A stretch of DNA of 5,004 bases from an uncultured bacterium (GTDB taxonomy: Bacteria > Actinomycetota > Coriobacteriia > Coriobacteriales > Coriobacteriaceae), in assembly GCA_905215225.1 (NCBI GenBank), contig CAJMPM010000131.1, forward strand, positions 1-5,004, given 5' to 3'. The notes below the pieces were generated by a model. The model ran no database searches and was not told where the DNA came from. It saw only the letters and a program-made list of their open reading frames with translations. Position 1 is the stretch's first letter. Each line of letters starts with the position of its first letter. Positions 1 through 4,996 of this stretch are shown piece after piece. A program made the translations under genes and the position numbers.

Positions 1-569
1 ATTCCCAGGACGAGCCGAGTAACGGCCTGCTGGGCCAGACGCGCCGCGGTGAGGCCGAGTCGGTCGCCGTGTATACGCGCTCCGGCCAGCTGGTCGGCGA
101 TGACTCGCGTCATGCAACGACGTACAATCCGCCGTCGCGTTCTCAGGATAGTGCCGCAGGCGGCTATCGCCCCGGCGCTTACGACACGCCGTCGAGTTAT
201 GCCGAGAGCGCCCGCGCTCGTGCCGCTGCACCTGCGCACGCTTCTGCGCCGAGCGCCGCCTCGGCCTATGCAAACAACATCATTAACGCCACGCCGCAGC
301 TGCCTGCCTATGTCCTGCGCCCTGAGAGCTATGACGATGTCGAGACCGTTGTCCGCCGCGTGCGCACCAAGCAGCCCGTTGCGCTGATTTTTGTTGGCGT
401 TCGCACCGAGGTCGCCAAGCGTGTCCTGGACTTTAGTTTTGGCTTTGCCTGCGGCCTGGGCGCTACGGTCAAAGAGGTGGGCGATCGCGTGTTTATGGTG
501 CTGCCCGCCGGCTGCGAGGTCAAGGATTCGGACCTCAAGAAGCTGCGCGCCGACGGCTACCTTAAGTAA
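1..569 (+). CDS. sepF: Cell division protein SepF (5' partial)
   Basis: SepF binds the C-terminal tail of FtsZ, bundles FtsZ protofilaments and tethers them to the membrane at the septum. The reading frame is open from the window edge (first full codon at base 3) to TAA at 567-569, so the N-terminal membrane-binding helix is missing. A GTG at 69 lies inside the frame and is not taken as the start. About the first 95 visible residues are a low-complexity linker rich in Ala, Ser, Tyr and Arg. The folded SepF domain runs from about base 309 to 530: a YVLRPESYDD strand-helix start, a VALIFVGV strand, and RVLDFSFGFACGLGATV, which matches the family's R-x-x-DF-x-x-G segment and keeps the conserved glycine. 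VGDRVFMVLPAG then forms the last strands. It heads a sepF-yggT-divIVA cluster. The family call is firm; the FtsZ role is family knowledge. Confidence 0.92.
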   Translation, partial: SQDEPSNGLLGQTRRGEAESVAVYTRSGQLVGDDSRHATTYNPPSRSQDSAAGGYRPGAYDTPSSYAESARARAAAPAHASAPSAASAYANNIINATPQLPAYVLRPESYDDVETVVRRVRTKQPVALIFVGVRTEVAKRVLDFSFGFACGLGATVKEVGDRVFMVLPAGCEVKDSDLKKLRADGYLK

Positions 570-578
570 AGACAAGAC

Positions 579-584
579 GAGGAG
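579..584 (+). promoter_or_regulatory. Ribosome binding site deciding the yggT start
   Basis: GAGGAG lies 10 bp after the sepF stop and ends 6 nt before the ATC at 591. No ATG, GTG or TTG in the yggT frame lies near it. The first in-frame ATG, at 669, falls inside the first membrane segment and has no comparable site. This favours ATC 591 as the start. Confidence 0.6.
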
Positions 585-590
585 ATTCCC

Positions 591-872
591 ATCAACATCT
601 ACACTATCGTCCAGCTGGTCAACACGCTGTTCAACTTCTATTCCACGCTCATTGTCGTCTACTGCTTTATGACGTGGATTCCCATGAAGCAGGGTGGTTT
701 GCTTCAGGATATTGCCGCGGTGCTTGATAGCGTGTGCGGTCCGTGGCTCAACCTGTTCCGTCGTTTCATCCCGCCGATGGGCGGTATCGATTTTTCGCCG
801 GTCGTTGCGATTATTGCGTTGCAGTTGGTGCAGAGGCTGGTTCTGCAGCTTCTTATAGGTATACTCGTGTAG
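591..872 (+). CDS. yggT: YggT family small integral membrane protein, probable ATC start
   Basis: A 93-residue protein, a normal length for YggT proteins (Pfam YGGT). Its biochemical role is not settled; in Gram-positives the gene commonly sits between sepF and divIVA and is linked to division or envelope functions. A hydrophobic segment covers residues 4-30 and ends in TWIP, matching the family's S/T-W-I-P turn. The signature PWLNLFRRFIPPMGGIDFSP at 51-70 matches the family pattern P-x-L-x-x-x-R-x-x-x-P-x-x-G-x-x-D-x-SP. A second membrane segment covers 70-92. Starting at the first ATG (669) would delete most of membrane segment 1, so the start is placed at ATC 591 behind GAGGAG. It begins 21 bp after sepF, so the two are surely co-transcribed. 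Family assignment is firm; the exact start is inferred. Confidence 0.88.
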   Translation: MNIYTIVQLVNTLFNFYSTLIVVYCFMTWIPMKQGGLLQDIAAVLDSVCGPWLNLFRRFIPPMGGIDFSPVVAIIALQLVQRLVLQLLIGILV

Positions 873-920
873 AACTGACTTAGTAACTTACGTCGGGCGT
901 GTAGCGCCGAGGCGATGAAA

Positions 921-927
921 AAGGAGA
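921..927 (+). promoter_or_regulatory. Ribosome binding site of divIVA
   Basis: AAGGAGA ends 6 nt before the ATG at 934. It is a strong site and fixes the start at the residue where DivIVA homologues begin (MAITPADI, compare MPLTP-type starts). The 61-bp yggT-divIVA gap shows no convincing promoter or terminator, so divIVA is probably in the same operon. Confidence 0.7.
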
Positions 928-933
928 CTTGTT

Positions 934-1611
934 ATGGCTATTACCCCTGCAGACATCCAGGCTCAGACTTTCTCTGAGGCCAAGCGTGGCTACGATCCTG
1001 CTGAGGTCGACGTCTTCTTGGAGACGCTGTCCTCCGAGGTTGACGCTATGCTCGCTAAGATCGTCGACCTTAAGGGTCGCCTGACTGCTACCGAGCAGCA
1101 GCTTGCCGATGCGCAGGCTCAGCTTGCCCAGGCTCAGGATGCTCCCGCCCAGGCCGTTCCTGCCGCCCCCGTGGCTGCTCCCGCCCCTGACTTCTCCGCT
1201 CAGGAGCGCCAGATTTCCGCTGCCCTGATCGCTGCCCAGCAGACCGCTGAGACCATCGTCAACGATGCCAATGAGAACGCTGAGCGTATCCGCAACGAGG
1301 CCGACGCCAAGGCACGCGAGGTTATCCGCCAGGCTCTGACCGAGAAGCAGGCCGAGCTCGAGGAGATCGATCGTCTCAAGGCTTCCCGTGAGGAGTTCAA
1401 GGCAGAGTATCTCAAGCTCATCCAGCACTTCATGGACGATGCGCAGAATTCCTTCCCGTCCGACCTTATGGCCTCCACGCCGGTCGGTTCTGCTGCTTCT
1501 CCGGCTGTGACCGTTCCTGCTGCCGAGCCGCTGCCCGTCGCCGAGCCGGTTATCCCCGTTGCCGATCCCTTTGCACCGATCGACAACTTCGCCGCCGACG
1601 ACCTGGACTAA
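934..1611 (+). CDS. divIVA: DivIVA/Wag31-type polar and septal scaffold protein
   Basis: DivIVA proteins bind negatively curved membrane at septa and poles and recruit partners for division, polar growth or chromosome anchoring. This 225-aa protein has the N-terminal lipid-binding domain: TPADI at 4-8, then KRGYDPAEVDVFLE at 17-30. Arg18 is kept, and the position of the Bacillus Phe17 is Lys, as in actinobacterial Wag31. A first coiled coil covers about 28-69, a Pro/Ala linker 70-86, and a second heptad-rich coiled coil 88-168. The tail at 180-225 is Pro/Ala/Val-rich and ends acidic (ADDLD); such tails are usually disordered. It is the last gene before a strong terminator, downstream of sepF and yggT, which fits a division operon. 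The family is certain; whether it drives polar growth here cannot be told from sequence. Confidence 0.95.
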   Translation: MAITPADIQAQTFSEAKRGYDPAEVDVFLETLSSEVDAMLAKIVDLKGRLTATEQQLADAQAQLAQAQDAPAQAVPAAPVAAPAPDFSAQERQISAALIAAQQTAETIVNDANENAERIRNEADAKAREVIRQALTEKQAELEEIDRLKASREEFKAEYLKLIQHFMDDAQNSFPSDLMASTPVGSAASPAVTVPAAEPLPVAEPVIPVADPFAPIDNFAADDLD

Positions 1612-1636
1612 TATCCAGCTATCATTTAGCGCCTAG

Positions 1637-1666
1637 AAAGGGCCCGCAGCTTGCGGGTCCTTTTTT
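1637..1666 (+). terminator. Intrinsic terminator of the sepF-yggT-divIVA operon
   Basis: A 9-bp stem (GGGCCCGCA at 1640-1648 with TGCGGGTCC at 1652-1660, one G-U pair) with a 3-nt loop is followed at once by six T (1661-1666). AAA just 5' of the stem can lengthen it by pairing with the T run. It begins about 25 bp past the divIVA stop. Confidence 0.92.
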
Positions 1667-1691
1667 ATGACTGTACCGGGGCGCGCAACAT

Positions 1692-1730
1692 AAAAAACCG
1701 AGCCCTGCACATTAGTGACGCAGAACTCGG
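1692..1730 (-). terminator. Intrinsic terminator of the nitroreductase gene
   Basis: On the - strand, CCGAGTTCTGC (1730-1720) pairs over 11 bp with GCAGGGCTCGG (1708-1698), with two G-U pairs and an 11-nt loop. Six T follow on the - strand (A run at 1692-1697 on +). It lies 49 bp past the nitroreductase stop. The + strand side has no T run, so it works leftward only, and lies tail to tail with the divIVA terminator. Confidence 0.85.
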
Positions 1731-1778
1731 CAAACGGGTGAGCGGTCAAGGGTAGGTTTTAAGGCATGTCCCAAAAAT

Positions 1779-2309
1779 CTACTTGAGGAGGAAGTCGGAG
1801 AGGGGAATGGTGCGGGCCTCGCGATGCTCGGGATCGGCGATGTGGTCGGCAGGATAGCCACAGACGAGCATGTGATAGGGATAGACGCCCTTGGGCAGGT
1901 TGAACTGCTCCTGTGCCACCTCAGGCTTAAAATGGCATACCCAGCACGTTCCTAGGCCCTGCTCGGTGGCCTCCATCATCATCTGATCGCACACGATGGA
2001 CGTATCGATTTCACTGGAATTCATCTGGTCATACGGGCGCACCCAAGCATCATCGGTAACGCTGCAAATAAGGAAGACAAGCGGAGCCCCAAAGATAGAC
2101 CCATCACGAGCAAACCGAGGCTGACAAGCAGCAGCCTTCTCCAGAAGCTCAGGCGTATCCAACACCATCACACGAGAAGGATGATTATTGCAAGCAGAAG
2201 GAGCAATCCGTCCAGCCTCAACAATGGCATCCACCACAGCCTGCTCAACAGAACGGTCCTCAAACAAACGACAAGAATACCGAGACCGAGCCAGATCCAA
2301 ATACGACAT
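1779..2309 (-). CDS. Nitroreductase family FMN-dependent oxidoreductase
   Basis: Nitroreductase-fold proteins bind FMN, usually as dimers, and reduce nitro groups, quinones or other electrophiles with NAD(P)H; the physiological substrate here is unknown. The protein has 176 residues. Visible motifs are RYSCRLF at 10-16 (the family's R-x-S-x-R-x-F flavin-phosphate contact), APSACNNHP at 36-44 (the APS-x-x-N-x-Q/H-P flavin segment), IVCDQMMMEATEQGLGTCWV at 105-124 (dimer and FMN helix plus glycine turn), and MLVCGYPAD at 147-155 near the C terminus. The start is placed at the ATG of MSYLDLARSR because GGAGGG sits 5 nt upstream and the family N terminus begins here; an in-frame start 66 bp further upstream would add a Trp/Cys-rich stretch unlike the family. 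It is cytosolic and appears monocistronic. The N-terminal half has T-ending codons unlike the rest (see findings). Confidence 0.88.
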   Translation of the reverse strand: MSYLDLARSRYSCRLFEDRSVEQAVVDAIVEAGRIAPSACNNHPSRVMVLDTPELLEKAAACQPRFARDGSIFGAPLVFLICSVTDDAWVRPYDQMNSSEIDTSIVCDQMMMEATEQGLGTCWVCHFKPEVAQEQFNLPKGVYPYHMLVCGYPADHIADPEHREARTIPLSDFLLK

Positions 2310-2314
2310 ACAAG

Positions 2315-2320
2315 CCCTCC
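2315..2320 (-). promoter_or_regulatory. Ribosome binding site of the nitroreductase gene
   Basis: GGAGGG on the - strand lies 5 nt upstream of the ATG at 2309-2307. It selects this start over the longer in-frame option beginning at 2375. Confidence 0.65.
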
Positions 2321-2352
2321 AACAATTAAAAATTAAACAAACCCGAAGTAAC

Positions 2353-2468
2353 CCAAAGAGTACCCAAAGCGGCAATCAGCCAAACGCTCACCAAGGGCCA
2401 AAGTGTTCGAACGGGTACCAAAGGTCCCTTCAGCCAAACCCCCGTTGCGCTAAAACTATCAGCCAAAG
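2353..2468. repeat. Cluster of CCAAAG/CCAAAC hexamers upstream of the nitroreductase
   Basis: On the + strand CCAAAG occurs at 2353, 2364, 2398, 2418 and 2463, and CCAAAC at 2380 and 2434: seven copies in 116 bp. Three are part of a longer shared 9-mer TCAGCCAAA at 2376-2384, 2430-2438 and 2459-2467. On the transcribed (-) strand they read CTTTGG/GTTTGG and TTTGGCTGA. The stretch holds no plausible gene. It may be a leader or binding-site array, or decayed repeats; its function is unknown. Confidence 0.5.
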
Positions 2469-2475
2469 TTCCCAA

Positions 2476-2594
2476 TGGTGGTACATAAGGGAGCGGGCCC
2501 GACCACTAATAACCTTTTGAACGACTCTGCATGCAGCCGGAGTGAAAAAGGTTATTAGTGGCCGGGCCCGCGACCGGTGGGACATGTACCCCCA
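2476..2594. repeat. Large near-perfect inverted repeat (long hairpin) between DUF47 gene and nitroreductase
   Basis: Left arm 2493-2518 (begins GCGGGCCCG, ends AATAACCTTTT) pairs with right arm 2546-2571 in 25 of 26 positions; the only mismatch is A2502 against C2562. The 27-nt centre contains the perfect palindrome CTGCATGCAG (2527-2536). An outer extension pairs GGTACAT (2480-2486) with ATGTACC (2584-2590), then GGT (2476... with one mismatch) with CCA, across unequal internal loops of 6 and 12 nt. The structure ends at the DUF47 stop codon. No T run follows either arm, so it is not a standard terminator. It could be a non-coding repeat of MITE or REP type, or a 3'-end stabilising hairpin for the pit-DUF47 mRNA. 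Confidence 0.8.
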
Positions 2595-2595
2595 A

Positions 2596-3219
2596 TTAAC
2601 TGTTCTTCATGACAATCGAATCCACGACATCGGCCACATTCTCGCAGCAGTCGGCGCAGTACTCCAGGAAGGCGTACACGTCACGCCAAGCGATGACCTC
2701 GAGCGGGTCCTTGCCGTTAACGTGCAGGTTGCGCATGGCGTTGATGTAGAGCTCGTCGGCCTCGGACTCGATGGTGGTGATTTGGATGACGAGCTCGCGC
2801 AGGGTCTTGGACTTGCGGTAGTTGGGAAGCTCGACCATCAGGTCTTTCATGGCGCGGCAGGCGTCAGTCACCTTGTGGGCGATGACGATGGCGTCGGGAT
2901 GGATGCTCTGAATGTTGGTGAAGTAGACGCGCTGCACGACACCCTCGATGCGGTCGAGCACGGTGTCGAGTGAGCAGCTCATCAGATCCAGATCCTCGCG
3001 CTCGAGCGGGGTGATAAAGGCGGTGAGCAAGGCGTCTTCGAGCTCGTGGTGCTTCTTGTCTGCCGCATGCTCAATCGCATGCATCTCCTCGAGCATGCCG
3101 TGGATCTGCGCGGGATCAAAGTTCTCAAAAATCTTGATGAGCAACTCTGCGGCCTGGACAGCAAGGTCGGCGCAGGCGACGTAGTTGTCAAAGTAGAACG
3201 AATCGGGTTTCTTTGCCAT
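2596..3219 (-). CDS. DUF47 family phosphate transport regulator (PhoU-like, COG1392)
   Basis: DUF47 proteins are all-helical, PhoU-like cytosolic proteins nearly always encoded next to a PiT permease and thought to regulate or couple to it. This one has 207 residues, the usual length. The N-terminal half has AIEHAAD at 48-54, an E-x-x-x-D metal-type motif, and LTAFITPLEREDLDLM at 65-80, the family's T-x-F-I-T-P-x-x-R-E-D signature. The second half repeats the pattern with TTIESEADELY at 148-158 and CADCCENVADVVDSIV at 188-203. The ATG start is supported by AAAGGA (3227-3232 on the complement), 7 nt upstream, and by the family-like MAKKPDSFYFDNY opening. It lies 67 bp downstream of pit in the same direction, with no terminator seen between, so the two form one operon. 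The exact regulatory action is inferred from family context. Confidence 0.92.
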   Translation of the reverse strand: MAKKPDSFYFDNYVACADLAVQAAELLIKIFENFDPAQIHGMLEEMHAIEHAADKKHHELEDALLTAFITPLEREDLDLMSCSLDTVLDRIEGVVQRVYFTNIQSIHPDAIVIAHKVTDACRAMKDLMVELPNYRKSKTLRELVIQITTIESEADELYINAMRNLHVNGKDPLEVIAWRDVYAFLEYCADCCENVADVVDSIVMKNS

Positions 3220-3286
3220 GGGTGGGTCCTTTCGAGGCGAAGACGGGTGGGCGAAGTGTTGCGGTCCGGATGGACGTTCGGTTTGA

Positions 3287-4336
3287 CTAGATGAACATCA
3301 TGAACAGCTTGGCCATGACAAAGCTGATGAGTCCGCAGGCGGGGAAGGTGAAGAACCAGGTGAACATCATGTCCTTGACGACACCGAAGTTGATCGCCGA
3401 GAGGCGCTTGACGGCACCGACACCCATAATGGCGCAGGTCTTGATGTGCGTGGAGGACACGGGGATGCCGGTAAGGGTGGCAAGTAGCAGGTTTGCGGCG
3501 CCCGCCAGGTCGGCGGAGAAGCCCTGGTACTTTTCGAGCTTGACCATGCTCTGGCCGACGGACTTGATGATGCGCTCGCCGCCCACGCTGGTGCCGATGC
3601 CCATGGTTGCCGAGCACAGCAGCATAATCCAGATGGGGATGCCGGCGTCGCCGACGCTCGTCTGCCCGCTGGCAAAAGCGACACCTAAAAAGAGCACGCC
3701 GATGAACTTCTGTCCATCCTGCGCGCCGTGCATAAAGCTCATGGCCGCAGCGCTCGCGATCTGAGCGTATTTAAAGAAGACGTTGGCGCGTCGCCTGTTG
3801 GCGGCGGCGAAAAGAATCGAGACGAGCTTGCACAGGATCCAGCCCATGACAAAGCCCAGGCCGATGGAGAGCGCCAGGCCGTAGATGACCTTCATCCACT
3901 CGTGGACGTTGACGCTGCTCGCGCCGCCGAGGGCGATAGCGGCACCGGTCAGGCCGGCGATAAGGCTGTGGCTTTGCGAGGTGGGGATGCCAAAACGCGA
4001 CGCTGTGGCGCCGTAGACGACGATGGAGAACAGCGCCGCGCAGAGGCACGCGAGCGCCATGGTGCTGTTTCCGCCAAAGTCGACGATATGTGAGATGGTG
4101 TTGGCGACGCTCGCGTTAAAGTGCGTCATGATGAGCACGCCGAGGAAGTTGAATGCGGCGCTCATGAGAATGGCGGCGCGGGCGGGCATGCAACGCGTAG
4201 TGACGCAGGTCGCGATGGCGTTGGGCGCGTCGGTCCATCCATTGACGAAGATGGCGCCCAACGCGAGGATCACGGTGACGGCAAGGACTGGGTTCGACAC
4301 AATTTGGCCGAGGAAGGTTGAGAACGTTACGTCCAT
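3287..4336 (-). CDS. pit: PiT family inorganic phosphate permease
   Basis: PiT permeases are low-affinity importers of (metal-complexed) phosphate driven by an ion gradient; they sit in the cytoplasmic membrane. This 349-aa protein is hydrophobic throughout, with roughly ten membrane segments. The inverted-repeat signature motifs are present: NGWTDAPNAIAT at 32-43 and FMHGAQDGQKFIG at 201-213, with GIPTSQSHSLIAGLTGAAI at 116-134 and GIPVSSTHIKTCAIMGVG at 290-307. The first motif has T and A where the textbook G-x-N-D-x-x-N-A-x-G-T has N and G; I recall this form from clostridial and actinobacterial PiT proteins, so it is likely a subfamily trait. A hydrophilic loop with RRR covers about 181-183. 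The ATG at 4336 has only a weak purine site (GAGAAAG, about 8 nt upstream). It heads the pit-DUF47 operon and is divergent from the gene at 4586. Confidence 0.94.
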   Translation of the reverse strand: MDVTFSTFLGQIVSNPVLAVTVILALGAIFVNGWTDAPNAIATCVTTRCMPARAAILMSAAFNFLGVLIMTHFNASVANTISHIVDFGGNSTMALACLCAALFSIVVYGATASRFGIPTSQSHSLIAGLTGAAIALGGASSVNVHEWMKVIYGLALSIGLGFVMGWILCKLVSILFAAANRRRANVFFKYAQIASAAAMSFMHGAQDGQKFIGVLFLGVAFASGQTSVGDAGIPIWIMLLCSATMGIGTSVGGERIIKSVGQSMVKLEKYQGFSADLAGAANLLLATLTGIPVSSTHIKTCAIMGVGAVKRLSAINFGVVKDMMFTWFFTFPACGLISFVMAKLFMMFI

Positions 4337-4388
4337 ATATGGGCTTTCTCGAAGTTTGCAGACACGTTACAAAAACATGATAAATCGT

Positions 4389-4398
4389 ATCACCTCCT
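4389..4398 (-). promoter_or_regulatory. Isolated perfect Shine-Dalgarno sequence in the pit leader
   Basis: On the - strand AGGAGGTGAT is fully complementary to the 16S rRNA 3' end. It lies 52 bp upstream of the pit ATG, too far to serve it. The nearest downstream ATG opens only a three-codon frame (Met-Phe-Leu-stop) at 14 nt from AGGAGG. An ATT stands at the ideal 7 nt but its frame runs into pit in another register. Role unknown: ribosome standby site, leader minigene or chance. Confidence 0.35.
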
Positions 4399-4466
4399 GC
4401 GGGTCTCTTTGCCGAGTTCTGATGGGAGAAGTAATTTTTTGGCACTAAAATTGAATATTAGCCCTG

Positions 4467-4495
4467 TTGACCGTGGGTGTTCTTTTTGCTATCAC
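4467..4495 (+). promoter_or_regulatory. Possible sigma-70-type promoter for the 4586 gene (distal)
   Basis: TTGACC (4467-4472, five of six consensus) and TATCAC (4490-4495, four of six) are separated by exactly 17 bp. Transcription would start near 4502 and give a leader of about 85 nt. It lies in the divergent gap between pit and the 112-aa gene and competes with the better placed pair at 4549-4578. Confidence 0.35.
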
Positions 4496-4548
4496 GCCAT
4501 GCGGACACGCTCGTTCGCTCCGACACTCCAAAACCACAGTCTGTTCGC

Positions 4549-4578
4549 TTTACAATATGCAAACATGCGTTCGATAAT
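4549..4578 (+). promoter_or_regulatory. Promoter next to the start codon: predicted leaderless mRNA
   Basis: TTTACA (4549-4554, five of six to TTGACA) and GATAAT (4573-4578, five of six to TATAAT) are spaced 18 bp apart. The -10 box ends 7 nt before the ATG at 4586, so the start site predicted from this promoter falls on or next to the A of the ATG. The GGGAG between them is only 1 nt from the ATG, too close to act as a ribosome binding site. Confidence 0.5.
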
Positions 4579-4585
4579 AGGGAGC

Positions 4586-4924
4586 ATGGAATATCGACAG
4601 ACAGATGGCAAAACTCGACGCGTGCACAAGCAGTATGTGGACGTCGTGGCCCGCATCCTCGCGGGCGGACAAGTCGTGCCGGTTACCGTCTGCTGGGTCG
4701 ACGGTCGCTGTTTTACGATCGACGAGATTGTCTCATCCACCGGTTTTGGCCTAACGGTTCACGGCATTCGTACGGCAACCTATAAGGTTCGTTTTGGTGG
4801 GCATGCGACCGAACTGTATCTGGAAGAACAGGCGCGCGAGCGACCGGATGGCTCGCAGGCCCATCTGATGCGTTGGTGGGTGTGGGCATTCGACCGTACG
4901 CTCGAGAGCGGGCGCCGCAGGTAA
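4586..4924 (+). CDS. Conserved-looking small protein of unknown function
   Basis: The protein has 112 residues, is basic at both ends, and shows no signal peptide, membrane segment or known catalytic motif. The core at about 20-80 looks beta-rich: VVPVTVCWVDGRCFTIDEIV, then TYKVRFGGHATELYLEEQ, then an aromatic strand MRWWVWAFD. The order W-x-D-G-R-x-F-x-I, Y-x-V-R-x-x-G, then W-W-V recalls small proteins I remember from Firmicutes (about 75-80 aa, W-E-D-G-x-x-Y-x-I-D, ending RWFVE) and the actinobacterial DUF6504 type, some encoded beside Y-family DNA polymerase genes. That likeness is from memory and tentative. The start is ATG 4586; an in-frame ATG at 4565 adds seven residues and also lacks a ribosome binding site. 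Codon use is normal for the window, so this looks like a real gene. It is divergent from pit. Confidence 0.75.
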   Translation: MEYRQTDGKTRRVHKQYVDVVARILAGGQVVPVTVCWVDGRCFTIDEIVSSTGFGLTVHGIRTATYKVRFGGHATELYLEEQARERPDGSQAHLMRWWVWAFDRTLESGRRR

Positions 4925-4942
4925 GAGCGCGCGGCATTCGGG

Positions 4943-4948
4943 TACAAT
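4943..4948 (+). promoter_or_regulatory. Possible -10 box for the next gene
   Basis: TACAAT matches the -10 consensus in five of six bases and lies about 50 bp ahead of the ribosome binding site at 4991. No convincing -35 box is visible 16-18 bp upstream, so this is weak. Confidence 0.25.
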
Positions 4949-4990
4949 GGCAGGAATCTTGTCACCTACGGCGCTGTCGCGGCGCTTTTG

Positions 4991-4996
4991 AAAGGA
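4991..4996 (+). promoter_or_regulatory. Ribosome binding site for a gene starting at the window edge
   Basis: AAAGGA is followed by 7 nt and then the final base A at 5004, which would be the first base of an ATG if the next two bases are TG. The motif matches the DUF47 and divIVA sites in this window. The gene itself lies outside, so nothing can be said about its product. Confidence 0.5.

Noticed and set aside
915..977. 20-codon ORF starting at the ATG in GCGATGAAAAAGG, overlapping divIVA
   Set aside because: It has no ribosome binding site of its own; its AAGGAG is the divIVA site. The product resembles nothing known and the frame is the shadow of divIVA.
2404..2411. GTTCGAAC, resembling a tRNA T-arm
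   Set aside because: It is an 8-bp palindrome only. No acceptor stem, D-arm or anticodon arm can be built around it on either strand.
2188..2520. 110-residue open frame on the + strand through the nitroreductase 5' half and the gap
   Set aside because: It is antisense to a well-supported gene, has a Gln/Ser/Asn-rich composition with no family likeness, and owes its openness to the T-poor + strand here. It has no credible ribosome binding site.
2476..2594. Insertion sequence or MITE with defined ends
   Set aside because: No transposase is present, and the flanks of the inner arms share at most a 2-bp GA, which is not evidence for a target-site duplication. It was kept only as an inverted repeat.
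2542..2973. 143-residue + strand open frame opposite the DUF47 gene
   Set aside because: Its Val/Asp/Gly/His-rich sequence is the typical antisense shadow of a high-GC gene, and the - strand frame has clear DUF47 motifs.
4116..4445. 109-residue - strand frame through the perfect Shine-Dalgarno sequence and the pit 5' end
   Set aside because: Most of it overlaps pit out of frame and is Arg/His/Pro-rich, a typical shadow. The Shine-Dalgarno lies inside the frame instead of before its start.
4971..4989. GCGC-loop-GCGC followed by TTTT as a terminator of the 112-aa gene
   Set aside because: The stem is only about 4-5 bp, the T run is short, and it abuts the ribosome binding site of the next gene.
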